A stretch of DNA of 64,000 bases from an uncultured Microbacterium sp. (GTDB taxonomy: Bacteria > Actinomycetota > Actinomycetes > Actinomycetales > Microbacteriaceae). This document shows, one piece after another, positions 16,630-24,576 of the stretch. Within the stretch, counting starts at the first letter, position 1, and every line of letters begins with the position of its first letter. A program made the position numbers and the translations under genes. Below the pieces are notes generated by a model. The model saw only the letters and a list, made by a program, of their open reading frames with translations, was not told the DNA's origin and did not search any database. The stretch is taken from assembly GCF_947488465.1 (NCBI RefSeq), contig NZ_CANKZA010000002.1:434001-498000 (forward strand), written 5' to 3'.

Positions 16630-17061
16630 ATGGCGTCATCGCGGTGGTTCTCGGGGAGGTCGCTGCTGCTCGTCATCGTGGGCGGCGCGATCGGTGTGGC
16701 CCTGCGCGCGCTGATCCTGGTCCCGCTCGGCGGGGACGTGCATCCCCTCGTCATTCCCGCGGCCACACTCGCCGTCAACCTCCTCGGCTCGTTCCTCCTG
16801 GGCGCAGTCGTCGGGCGACTGGATGGCCGGCATCCCCACGTTCGTGCATTCTTCGGCACGGGGCTCCTCGGCGGGTTCACGACCTACAGCGCCTTCGCCG
16901 TGCAGGCGGTGACGACCGGCACGGCGGCCCCGGTGATCGGTCTGTTGCTGATTCTGGTGTCGCTGTTCATCGGGGTGCTCGCCGCCGCGCTGGGCCTCGT
17001 CGTCGGGCGGCGTGCCGCCGGAGCACCCGACGACATCGAAACTCCGGAGGACGCCGAATGA
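16630..17061 (+). CDS. crcB: Fluoride exporter CrcB/FluC, subunit 1
   Basis: A 143-residue, four-helix fluoride channel subunit. NLLGSFLLGAVVG in helix 2 and GTGLLGGFTTYSAFAVQ in helix 3 are the Fluc signatures, including the GFTTYSAF break that lines the pore. TAGCGT (16618-16623) is six bases before ATG 16630, so the mRNA is probably leaderless, leaving no room for a fluoride riboswitch. The second subunit gene overlaps its stop (ATGA), which suggests a heterodimer. Confidence 0.94.
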   Translation: MASSRWFSGRSLLLVIVGGAIGVALRALILVPLGGDVHPLVIPAATLAVNLLGSFLLGAVVGRLDGRHPHVRAFFGTGLLGGFTTYSAFAVQAVTTGTAAPVIGLLLILVSLFIGVLAAALGLVVGRRAAGAPDDIETPEDAE

Positions 17062-17435
17062 ATGCACTGGAGCTCGGCGCGCTCGTCGTCGGAGGCGGGC
17101 TCGGCGCGGGCGGGCGGTACCTCGCAGACGGCATCGTCATGAAGGGGAGGACGGATGCCTTCCCCCTCGGGATCCTGCTGGTGAACGTCGTCGGATCCTT
17201 TGTCCTCGGGGTGCTCACCGGCTTCGGCGGGGCGATCGCGCCCGCGTGGATGGCCATCGTCGGCATCGGCGTCTTGGGTGGCTTCACGACCTTCAGCACG
17301 GTCTCGGTCGAGACAGCACTCCTCGCCCAACGCGGACGTCGGGATTGGGCCTGGATGAACCTCATCGGCACGGCGCTCCTCGCCATCGCGGCGGCAGCGC
17401 TCGGAGTCATGCTGGGCGGTCTCTTCCCGCGCTGA
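17058..17435 (+). CDS. crcB: Fluoride exporter CrcB/FluC, subunit 2
   Basis: A 125-residue partner of the preceding subunit. NVVGSFVLGVLTGFG and GIGVLGGFTTFSTVSVET are the matching pore motifs. ATG 17058 overlaps the stop of subunit 1. Paired crcB genes usually encode a dual-topology heterodimer, with the two proteins inserted in opposite orientations. The charge at the ends differs (subunit 1 has an acidic tail, subunit 2 a basic one), which fits that model. Confidence 0.94.
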   Translation: MNALELGALVVGGGLGAGGRYLADGIVMKGRTDAFPLGILLVNVVGSFVLGVLTGFGGAIAPAWMAIVGIGVLGGFTTFSTVSVETALLAQRGRRDWAWMNLIGTALLAIAAAALGVMLGGLFPR

Positions 17436-17486
17436 GCGCGTCTGATCACCGGCCGAAACCCCTGATCGCGCATGCGAGAATGACGT

Positions 17487-17504
17487 GGATACATTTCTGT
17501 ATCC
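17487..17504. promoter_or_regulatory. 18-base palindrome before the RND permease gene
   Basis: GGATACA-TTTC-TGTATCC is a perfect 7-base inverted repeat with a 4-base centre, ending 27 bases before GTG 17532. Length and position fit a dimeric repressor of the TetR or MarR type. No such regulator is encoded nearby, so the binding protein is unknown. Confidence 0.5.
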
Positions 17505-17531
17505 GCCCGCCCTGCACAGCAAAGGCCACCC

Positions 17532-20500
17532 GTGTCGAATCTCGCCGTCCTGAGCTTGAAGAACCGCGCACTCATCGCGCTGATCACGATTGTCGCCGCG
17601 GTGTTCGGTGGCCTCGCCCTCACGAGCCTCAAGCAGGAACTCATCCCCTCCGTGGAGTTCCCGCAGCTGTCGATCCTGTCGACGTACCCGGGTGCGTCTC
17701 CGGACGTCGTCAACAATGACGTGTCGACGCCGATCGAGTCGGCCATCCGTGGCATCCCGGGGCTCGAGTCGACGTCGGCGACGAGCACGACCAACGCGTC
17801 GATCATCACGGCATCCTTCACCTACGGCACCGACCTCGCGACCGCCGAGCAGAAAATCCTCCAGGCGATCAACCGCATCAGCTCGACGCTTCCTGAATCG
17901 GTCGAGCCCACCGTCGTCTCCTTCTCGATCGACGACCTGCCCGTCATCGCCCTCGCGGTGACCGGCTACGACGACGAGCAGACCATCCAGGCGCAGCTCG
18001 AGACGAGCGCGATCCCCGACCTCGAGGATGTCGCGGGCGTGAGCGCGGCATCCATCGTCGGAGGCCAGGGTCAGCGCGTCACGATCACGCCCGACCAGGC
18101 GGCGCTCGCGGCGGCCGGGTTCAGCCAGGCAGCCATCACCGACGCGCTCGACCAGAACGGCGTGCTCTTCCCGGGCGGCACCGTCACCGAGGGCGACCAG
18201 ACTCTCACGGTGCAGACCGGCACCAAGATCACCTCGATCGACGAGATCACGGCTCTGCCGCTCGTGCCCACGTCGGCTGATCAGATCGCCGCTGGTGCCG
18301 TGACGATCGGCGACGTTTCCACCGTCGAGCTCGGTCAGGACCCGGTCACCTCGATCTCGCGCGTGAACGGCGAGCCGGCGCTCACGATCTCGATCACGAA
18401 GCTCCCGTCGGCCAACACGGTCGATGTCAGCCGCTCCGTCACCGCGCTTCTGCCGCAGCTGCAGGACTCGATCGGCAGCGACGCGACGTTCACCGTGGTC
18501 TTCGACCAGGCACCGTTCATCGAGCAGTCGATCGAGGCGCTCGCGCAGGAGGGCCTGTTGGGTCTCTTCTTCGCCGTGCTCGTGATCCTGGTGTTCCTCA
18601 TGTCGGTGCGGTCGACGCTCGTCACCGCCATCTCGATTCCGACGAGTGTGCTCATCACGTTCGTCGGCCTGCAGGCGTTCGGATACTCCCTCAACATCCT
18701 GACCCTCGGCGCCTTGACGATCGCGATCGGTCGCGTGGTCGATGACTCGATCGTCGTGATCGAGAACATCAAGCGCCACTACGTCGGCGATGCCGACAAG
18801 CGCGCCTCGATCCTCCTCGCGGTGCGTGAGGTCGCGGCGGCGATCACGGCATCCACCATCACGACCGTCGCCGTGTTCTTGCCGATCGCGTTCGTGGGCG
18901 ATGTGACGGGCGAGCTCTTCCGCCCGTTCGCGATGACCGTCACGATCGCGATGGCGGCCTCGCTCCTGGTGGCGCTCACGATCGTCCCGGTGCTGGCGTA
19001 CTGGTTCCTCCGCCCCGGCAAGCCGATCCTCGACGCCGACGGCAACGCCATCGACCCGGAAGACCCGGCGGCACCGCCGTCGAAGCTCCAGCAGGCGTAT
19101 CTGCCGGTGCTGAACTGGACGCTGAAGCACTCGTGGGTCACGCTGCTGCTGGCTGTCCTGGTGCTCGCCGGAACGGCAGCTCTTGCACCGCTCATGAAGA
19201 CCAACTTCCTCGGCGATTCCGGTCAGAACACCTTCACCGTTTCGCAGGAAGTGACGCAGGCGGCCAGCCTGGATGCCGAGGACACCGCCGCACAGCAGGT
19301 CGAAGCGGTGCTGCTGGACATCGACGGGATCGAAACCGTGCAGACCTCGATCGGCTCGTCCGGCTCGGCGATCCGCGATGCGTTCTCCGGCGGCGGCGCC
19401 GGGATCACCTACTCGATCACGACCGACTCCGGTGCCGACCAGATCGCCGTCCGAGAAGACGTGCAGGCGGCGCTCGCCGAACTCGATGACGTCGGCACGA
19501 TCACGGTCTCGGCCGGTCAGGGCGGCTTCGGGTCGAGCGACATCGAGATCGACGTGACGGCGCCGAGCGCCGACGCCCTGCAAACGGCGACGGATGCTGT
19601 GGTCACCGCCCTCGACGGCAAGGACGGGATCGGTCAGGTCACCTCGAACCTGTCGGCCTCGCTCCCGTTCGTGTCGGTGTCGGTGGATCGCGATGCCGCG
19701 TCGGCGCTCGGTCTGTCCGAGGTCGCGGTCGGCGGCCTCGTGGCCAACACGATGCAGCCCCGCCAGGTGGGCTCGGTCGAGATCGACGACACGTCCCTCA
19801 CCGTGTACCTGAAGGCGTCCTCCATCCCCGCGACGATCGAAGAGCTCAAGGCGCTCGAGATCGCCTCGGCGGCCGGCCTCATCCGCCTCGATCAGGTGGC
19901 GACGGTCGAGGAGAGCCAGGGGCCGACCTCCATCACGACCCAGCGCGGGCAGCGCACGGCGACCGTCACGGTCACTCCCTCCACCGACAACCTCACGGCC
20001 GCCTCCGCGACGGTGAACACGGCGCTCGCGGACGTCGATCTGCCCACCGGCGCGGACGCCGAACTCGGTGGAGTTGTCACGCAGCAACAGGACGCCTTCG
20101 GCCAGCTGGGGCTCGCGATGCTGGCGGCCATCCTGATCGTCTACATCGTCATGGTCGCGACGTTCAAGTCGCTCCGTCAGCCGCTTCTGCTCCTCGTCTC
20201 GGTGCCGTTCGCGGCGACCGGCGCGATCCTGCTGCAGATCGCGACCGGCGTCCCGTTGGGGATCGCGTCGCTCATCGGTGTGCTCATGCTGATCGGCATT
20301 GTGGTGACGAACGCGATCGTCCTCGTCGACCTCGTCAACCAGTACCGCGAGAAGGGGCTGAACGCCCACGACGCGACCGTCGCCGGTGGCGCGCGGCGCC
20401 TCCGGCCCATCCTCATGACGGCGCTGGCGACGATCTTCGCGCTCACGCCGATGGCACTCGGCATCACCGGACACAGCGGGTTCATCTCGCAGCCGCTCGC

Positions 20501-20693
20501 GATCGTCGTGATCGGTGGCCTGATCTCGTCGACGGTGCTCACGCTCCTTGTGCTCCCGACGCTGTACAACCTCGTCGAAGGAGCCAAGGAACGGCGCGCG
20601 GCTCGTCGCATGCGGGGTGACGTGGACCTCACACCGGTCGACACGAGTGACCTGCATCCGCGTCGTGCAGCGCGCGAAGCGCACACCGACTGA
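17532..20693 (+). CDS. RND-family efflux permease (HAE1/AcrB-like)
   Basis: A 1053-residue permease with the duplicated RND layout: helix 1 near residues 10-30, a large extracytoplasmic loop to about 335, helices 2-6, a cytoplasmic stretch, helix 7 near 540, a second large loop, and helices 8-12. The proton-relay aspartates lie in GRVVDDSIVVIENI near residue 400, matching AcrB D407/D408. The lysine of AcrB helix 10 (K940) is replaced in LMLIGIVVTNAIVLVDL. No membrane-fusion or outer-membrane partner is encoded nearby, as expected of a monoderm cell. A drug, lipid or precursor exporter is likely; the substrate is unknown. A palindrome precedes the GTG start. Confidence 0.92.
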   Translation: MSNLAVLSLKNRALIALITIVAAVFGGLALTSLKQELIPSVEFPQLSILSTYPGASPDVVNNDVSTPIESAIRGIPGLESTSATSTTNASIITASFTYGTDLATAEQKILQAINRISSTLPESVEPTVVSFSIDDLPVIALAVTGYDDEQTIQAQLETSAIPDLEDVAGVSAASIVGGQGQRVTITPDQAALAAAGFSQAAITDALDQNGVLFPGGTVTEGDQTLTVQTGTKITSIDEITALPLVPTSADQIAAGAVTIGDVSTVELGQDPVTSISRVNGEPALTISITKLPSANTVDVSRSVTALLPQLQDSIGSDATFTVVFDQAPFIEQSIEALAQEGLLGLFFAVLVILVFLMSVRSTLVTAISIPTSVLITFVGLQAFGYSLNILTLGALTIAIGRVVDDSIVVIENIKRHYVGDADKRASILLAVREVAAAITASTITTVAVFLPIAFVGDVTGELFRPFAMTVTIAMAASLLVALTIVPVLAYWFLRPGKPILDADGNAIDPEDPAAPPSKLQQAYLPVLNWTLKHSWVTLLLAVLVLAGTAALAPLMKTNFLGDSGQNTFTVSQEVTQAASLDAEDTAAQQVEAVLLDIDGIETVQTSIGSSGSAIRDAFSGGGAGITYSITTDSGADQIAVREDVQAALAELDDVGTITVSAGQGGFGSSDIEIDVTAPSADALQTATDAVVTALDGKDGIGQVTSNLSASLPFVSVSVDRDAASALGLSEVAVGGLVANTMQPRQVGSVEIDDTSLTVYLKASSIPATIEELKALEIASAAGLIRLDQVATVEESQGPTSITTQRGQRTATVTVTPSTDNLTAASATVNTALADVDLPTGADAELGGVVTQQQDAFGQLGLAMLAAILIVYIVMVATFKSLRQPLLLLVSVPFAATGAILLQIATGVPLGIASLIGVLMLIGIVVTNAIVLVDLVNQYREKGLNAHDATVAGGARRLRPILMTALATIFALTPMALGITGHSGFISQPLAIVVIGGLISSTVLTLLVLPTLYNLVEGAKERRAARRMRGDVDLTPVDTSDLHPRRAAREAHTD

Positions 20694-20860
20694 CGTCGCG
20701 GGTGACAGGTCTCCGAACGTCCCCAGCTGACTGAAGTGCAGGTGCCACCACTCCGGGTCCGCCATTCTTGACCGTCCGTCGTGCGGGAACGCCAGTATCC
20801 GAGCGCCGAGCTGACGCCGGCGGCGGTCGCGGCGGCACGGGCGGTCCAGGCGGCGAAACT

Positions 20861-21016
20861 CTAGTCGCCCCAGAGCGCCGTCGCGGCGCCGATGAGGCCG
20901 ATCACGAGGCCCACGGCGCCGCCGGCGATCCCGGAGATGCTCGCGGCGAGCAGAGCTTCGGCCTCCGCGCGCAGTGTGGGGGTCGGGGCGGGTACGGCGA
21001 CGTCGGGAGCGCTCAT
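20861..21016 (-). CDS. Possible small single-helix membrane protein (51 aa)
   Basis: An open frame of 51 residues starting ATG 21016. It has a polar, proline-rich head (MSAPDVAVPAPTPTLRAEAE) followed by a glycine-rich membrane helix (AASISGIAGGAVGLVIGLIGAATAL) and the end WGD. It lies 35 bases after the aldose epimerase stop in the same direction and could be co-transcribed. No Shine-Dalgarno is evident. The amino-acid pattern looks genuine, but nothing identifies a family. Confidence 0.45.
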   Translation of the reverse strand: MSAPDVAVPAPTPTLRAEAEALLAASISGIAGGAVGLVIGLIGAATALWGD

Positions 21017-21051
21017 GCGCCAGTGCAGAGCCGCGGATGGGTCGGTCCGGG

Positions 21052-21966
21052 CTATAGCGCGGCGGTGAGTCCCCACTCGAGTGTCCAGGTCTCGCCGGGC
21101 TCGATCCAGTGCAGATCTTCCCCGGAGTTGAAGGCATTGGCGGGCGCCGTCATCGGCTCGATCGCGATCGCCACCGGCTGGCCGGGATAGCGATCGGTCG
21201 TGAACAGCTGCAGTCGCGTGAATCCGGGGCCCGCCCACAGCTCCACCGTGCGACCGTCGGGCGCCGCGAGGACGGCGCGCACGCGATCCCGGTCATCCCG
21301 CGGCATCCCGGAGTACGCCGTGTTGAGGTCGAGATCACCGATGCGACGGGGCGTGCGCAGATCCGTGGCTTCGTCGACCGGCTCGTCCGCGATGGGAATG
21401 AGGCTGTCGTCGATCACCGCGCGCAGCGGCGCGTCGAGTTGCACCGTGAGATCGGCCGTGTCGACGCCGCCGATGCACAGGTAGGGATGCGTGCCGAGCG
21501 CGACCGGAGCGGCGCTGGCGCCGACGTTCTCGATCGAGTGGGTGACCGTCAGGGCGCCGCCGGAAAGCGCGTAGGTCACGGTCGTGCGGAGGTGGAACGG
21601 GTAGCCGGTCTGTGGCACGACGTCGGCCGTGAGGGTGAGCGAATCGGATGCCTGCGACACCGGCCGGTACGACGTGAACCGCAGGAGCCCGTGCGAGGCC
21701 GCACCGGTGGCCGGCTCGCTGACGGCGAGCTGGTACGTCTTGCCGCGCTGGGTCCACGCGCCCCCGGCGACACGGTTCGGCCAGGGGACGAGCACGACGC
21801 CGGATGCCGCGGGCGTCGCGATCGTGTCGGCATAGCGGGGAACGACATCGACGCTGCCGACCTCGAAGGCGCGCAGCGCCGCGCCGACCGTGGTCACCTC
21901 GACGCGGGCGATGTCGTCGGACAGATGGAAACGCGGGCCGGTGGGGTCGGCGGGGGAGATCGTCAC
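21052..21966 (-). CDS. Aldose 1-epimerase family protein
   Basis: A 304-residue galactose-mutarotase-like beta-sandwich. Family residues are visible: ASHGLLRFTSY with the first histidine near residue 90, ALGTHPYLCIGG with the catalytic histidine, and IAIEPMTAPANAFNSGEDL with the catalytic glutamate. It would interconvert alpha and beta anomers of a hexose; the exact sugar is unknown. GTG 21966 is six bases after TACGCT (21973-21978), so the start is well supported and the transcript leaderless. The gene is divergent from the RNA helicase. Confidence 0.9.
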   Translation of the reverse strand: MTISPADPTGPRFHLSDDIARVEVTTVGAALRAFEVGSVDVVPRYADTIATPAASGVVLVPWPNRVAGGAWTQRGKTYQLAVSEPATGAASHGLLRFTSYRPVSQASDSLTLTADVVPQTGYPFHLRTTVTYALSGGALTVTHSIENVGASAAPVALGTHPYLCIGGVDTADLTVQLDAPLRAVIDDSLIPIADEPVDEATDLRTPRRIGDLDLNTAYSGMPRDDRDRVRAVLAAPDGRTVELWAGPGFTRLQLFTTDRYPGQPVAIAIEPMTAPANAFNSGEDLHWIEPGETWTLEWGLTAAL

Positions 21967-22037
21967 GGTGTCAGCGTACGCCGCGCCCGGCGCTCTCCCA
22001 GGAGCACCGGGTACAGTAGTGCGGTCGGCTCTGGACA

Positions 22038-22205
22038 CCGCGCACGCGCGGATGGGTTTGTGAGTCTGTGGGGCCGATGGTGAGCGCCGCTCGGCGCGCA
22101 TGAACCATCACTGAATGGCCCCCGGCCGACGAATGTCCGGGTTACTCCACGCCGCCGTTGCGGCCGCGCCGTTGCGCGCGCCAGGAGGCTGTTCTCGCCA
22201 GAACA
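22038..22205 (+). ncRNA. Highly structured 5' leader of the DEAD-box helicase mRNA
   Basis: A TACAGT -10 (22012-22017) would give a leader of about 200 bases. It contains a series of short stems: CCGCG/CGCGG (22038-22051); a three-step nested stem-loop, GGGGCC (22070-22075)/GGCCCC (22117-22122), then GATGGT/ACCATC (22076-22081/22104-22109), then GCGCC/GGCGC (22084-22088/22093-22097) with a GCUC loop; GCCGC-CGUU-GCGGC (22151-22164); GCGC-CGUU-GCGC (22166-22177); and UGUUCU-CGCC-AGAACA (22190-22205). The ribosome site AGAAGGA follows. An RNA element that controls the helicase is inferred; no known riboswitch class is recognised. Confidence 0.6.
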
Positions 22206-22223
22206 ACCCAGAAGGAAACCACC

Positions 22224-24476
22224 ATGCCCAAGAACAAGAAGCCGGCCGGCGGGCGCGCTCAGAACTTCGAGCCCCGCTACGGCAAGAAGACCTCCTACCA
22301 AGACGCTAAGCGTCGCCCCGGACAGTCGTCCGCCGGCACGACCGGCAGTAAGAGCCCGAGCCACCGGGGCTATCGCCCCGAGGCCGAGGACACGGCGCCC
22401 ACCAAGCAGCGGTGGAACGCGCAGGAGCGCGCTGGTCGCGCGGAGGCCCGCGGCATCCGTGCCCACGCTGACCGTCCGGCGCGCGATGGTCGACCCGCCC
22501 GCTCGTTCGACGACCGTCCGGCGCGGCGCGAAGATCGTCCGGCTCGGTCCTTCGACGACCGTCCGGCGCGGCGCGAGGCCCAGCCGCGCAACGATCGCCG
22601 CACCTTCGGCGACGCGCATCCCTCGTACCGCGACGACCGCCCGCGTCGGGATGACCGCACCACCCGTCCCGCCGAGGACCGGGGCGCTCGTTCGTACGGC
22701 GAACGTCCGGCGCGTCGGGATGACCGTCCGGCCCGTTCGTTCGACGACCGCCCGGCGCGTCGGGATGACCGTCCGGCTCGTTCGTTCGACGACCGCCCTC
22801 GTCGGGATGACCGTCCGGCCCGTTCGTTCGACGACCGCCCGCGTCGGGATGACCGTCCCGCCCGCTCCGCCGATGACCGCGGGACCCGTTCGTACGGCGA
22901 CCGTCCGGCCCGTCGGGATGACCGTCCGGCCCGTTCGTTCGACGACCGCCCGCGTCGGGATGACCGTCCGGCTCGTTCGTTCGACGACCGTCCCCGTCGG
23001 GATGACCGTCCCGCACGCTCGTTCGACGCTCGCCCCGCACGCTCGTTCGACGCCCGCCCGACTCGCGATGACCGTCCGCGCCGCGATGCCGGCGACCGTC
23101 GTCCTGCCGGTGGCGGAGGAAACCGCTCCGATTGGGGCCACGCGTCCGGAGGCTCCGCGCAGCGCGGCAGCGATGCGTGGAGGGGACGTGGGGAGAACGC
23201 GGAGACGAAGTCCAAGGCGCACCGCGACCACGTGGACGTCGTCCACGAGAAGCTCCAAGCCGAAGCCGTCCAGGCCGAGGCGACCGAGGGTGTGACGTTC
23301 GGCAGCCTGGGACTTGGCGAGAACATCGTGCGTGTCCTCGCGGATTTGGGCGCGGCATCCCCCTTCCCGATTCAGGCGGCGACGATCGCGCCGATTCTGG
23401 ACGGCAAGGATGTCCTCGCCCGCGGCCGTACCGGCTCCGGCAAGACCATCGCGTTCGGTGCCCCGCTCGTCGAGGCGATCCTGCGCAGTCAGACCGCCGG
23501 CAAACGGCGCGAGTTTGGCCGCACGCCCCGGGCCCTCGTGCTCGCGCCGACGCGTGAGCTCGCACTGCAGATCGACCGCACGATCCAGCCCATCGCTCGG
23601 AGCGTCGGTCTCTTCACGACGCAGATCTACGGTGGTGTGCCCCAGGCGCGCCAGGTCGGTGCGCTTCGGAAGGGTGTCGACATCATCATCGGTACCCCCG
23701 GCCGTATCGAGGACCTGCAGGCACAGGGAAAGCTCAATCTCTCCGACGTGGAGATCGTCGTGCTCGACGAGGCCGACCACATGAGTGAGCTCGGATTCCT
23801 CGAGCCCATGCAGCGCATCCTCCGCCTCGTCAAAGACGGCGCGCAGAAGCTCCTCTTCTCCGCCACGCTCGACCGCGAGGTCGCGGCGCTCGTCGACGAG
23901 TTCCTCGTGGAGCCCGCCGTTTACGAGGTTGCCGGTGAGGACCAGGACTCGGGCACGATCGATCACCGCGTGCTCGTGATCGATCATCGCGACAAGGCCG
24001 AGATCCTCACCTCGCTCGTCGACCGCGCCGGCAAGACTCTGGTCTTCGCCCGCACCCGTGCCTACACCGAGATGCTCGCCGAGCAGTTCGATGATGCCGG
24101 CATCCACGCCGTCGCCCTGCACGGTGACCTGAACCAGGCCAAGCGCACCCGCAACCTCGAGCGCCTCACCTCGGGTCGCGTCAATGTGCTGGTGGCGACC
24201 GATGTCGCCGCGCGCGGCATCCACGTCGATGACATCGATCTCGTGATCCAGGCCGACGCGCCCGACGAGTACAAGACGTACCTGCACCGCTCCGGCCGCA
24301 CCGGTCGCGCGGGTCGCACAGGAACTGTCGTGACCCTCATCACGCGCCAGCGCCAGCGCCGCATGACCGAGATGCTCGATCGTGCCGAGATCGATGCGCC
24401 GTTCGACAACGTGCGCATCGGCGACGACCTCCTCGAGGAGATCAGCGGTCGCCAGGTGGACCCCGTCCGCGCCTGA
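22224..24476 (+). CDS. DEAD-box RNA helicase with long Arg/Asp-rich disordered N-terminus
   Basis: A 750-residue protein. Residues 1-85 are basic and glycine-rich. Residues about 85-285 consist of many imperfect repeats of the type RPARSFDDRPRRDD. The helicase core follows from about 350: PFPIQAATIAPIL, Walker A GRTGSGKT, PTRELALQI, GTPGRIEDL, the DEAD box, SAT, then the second RecA lobe with HGDLNQAKR, ATDVAARGIHVDDIDLV and HRSGRTGRAGR. It probably unwinds structured mRNA or rRNA. The charged low-complexity head may promote RNA binding or phase separation, as for RG/RD-rich tails of other helicases (inference). ATG 22224 follows AGAAGGA. A long structured leader precedes it. Confidence 0.93.
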   Translation: MPKNKKPAGGRAQNFEPRYGKKTSYQDAKRRPGQSSAGTTGSKSPSHRGYRPEAEDTAPTKQRWNAQERAGRAEARGIRAHADRPARDGRPARSFDDRPARREDRPARSFDDRPARREAQPRNDRRTFGDAHPSYRDDRPRRDDRTTRPAEDRGARSYGERPARRDDRPARSFDDRPARRDDRPARSFDDRPRRDDRPARSFDDRPRRDDRPARSADDRGTRSYGDRPARRDDRPARSFDDRPRRDDRPARSFDDRPRRDDRPARSFDARPARSFDARPTRDDRPRRDAGDRRPAGGGGNRSDWGHASGGSAQRGSDAWRGRGENAETKSKAHRDHVDVVHEKLQAEAVQAEATEGVTFGSLGLGENIVRVLADLGAASPFPIQAATIAPILDGKDVLARGRTGSGKTIAFGAPLVEAILRSQTAGKRREFGRTPRALVLAPTRELALQIDRTIQPIARSVGLFTTQIYGGVPQARQVGALRKGVDIIIGTPGRIEDLQAQGKLNLSDVEIVVLDEADHMSELGFLEPMQRILRLVKDGAQKLLFSATLDREVAALVDEFLVEPAVYEVAGEDQDSGTIDHRVLVIDHRDKAEILTSLVDRAGKTLVFARTRAYTEMLAEQFDDAGIHAVALHGDLNQAKRTRNLERLTSGRVNVLVATDVAARGIHVDDIDLVIQADAPDEYKTYLHRSGRTGRAGRTGTVVTLITRQRQRRMTEMLDRAEIDAPFDNVRIGDDLLEEISGRQVDPVRA
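22480..23080 (+). repeat. Imperfect tandem coding repeats in the helicase N-terminus
   Basis: About fifteen units with cores such as CGTCGGGATGACCGTCCGG and CGTTCGTTCGACGACCG recur here with spacings of about 30-45 bases, coding for RRDDRPARSFDDRP-type units. Some neighbouring copies are identical over tens of bases, others drift at third positions, so the array has been enlarged recently by unequal exchange or slippage. Copy number is likely to vary between strains. Confidence 0.8.
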
Positions 24477-24486
24477 CCCGCTCGAC

Positions 24487-24535
24487 CCGACCCGAATCGC
24501 CGTCTCTGCTTCCGCGGGGCGGCGATTCGCGTCGG
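24487..24535. terminator. Hairpin terminator between convergent helicase and radical SAM genes
   Basis: CCGACCCGAATCGCCG (24487-24502) and CGGCGATTCGCGTCGG (24520-24535) pair over 16 bases with one mismatch around a 17-base loop. It begins 11 bases after the helicase stop and lies between convergent genes, so it can serve both strands. Confidence 0.7.
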
Positions 24536-24576
24536 TTCCTCCGGATGCCGCTCATCCTCGTGGGTGAAGTGCCGGG

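Noticed and set aside
20781..20864. A 27-codon plus-strand frame starting GTG and ending in an Ala-rich helix
   Set aside because: No ribosome site or promoter, an in-frame stop four codons upstream, and very short. It could be a relic of a gene end, but that cannot be shown. The 167-base gap holds nothing else clear.
16884..21137. A 1417-codon open frame on the minus strand across the RND permease
   Set aside because: It is the antisense shadow of a high-GC gene: composition is Arg/Asp/Gly-rich with no fold or motif, and the plus-strand RND gene explains the region.
22480..23080. CRISPR-like regular repeats
   Set aside because: The repeats are in frame within a helicase gene, have no distinct spacers and encode a low-complexity protein tail; no cas genes are present.
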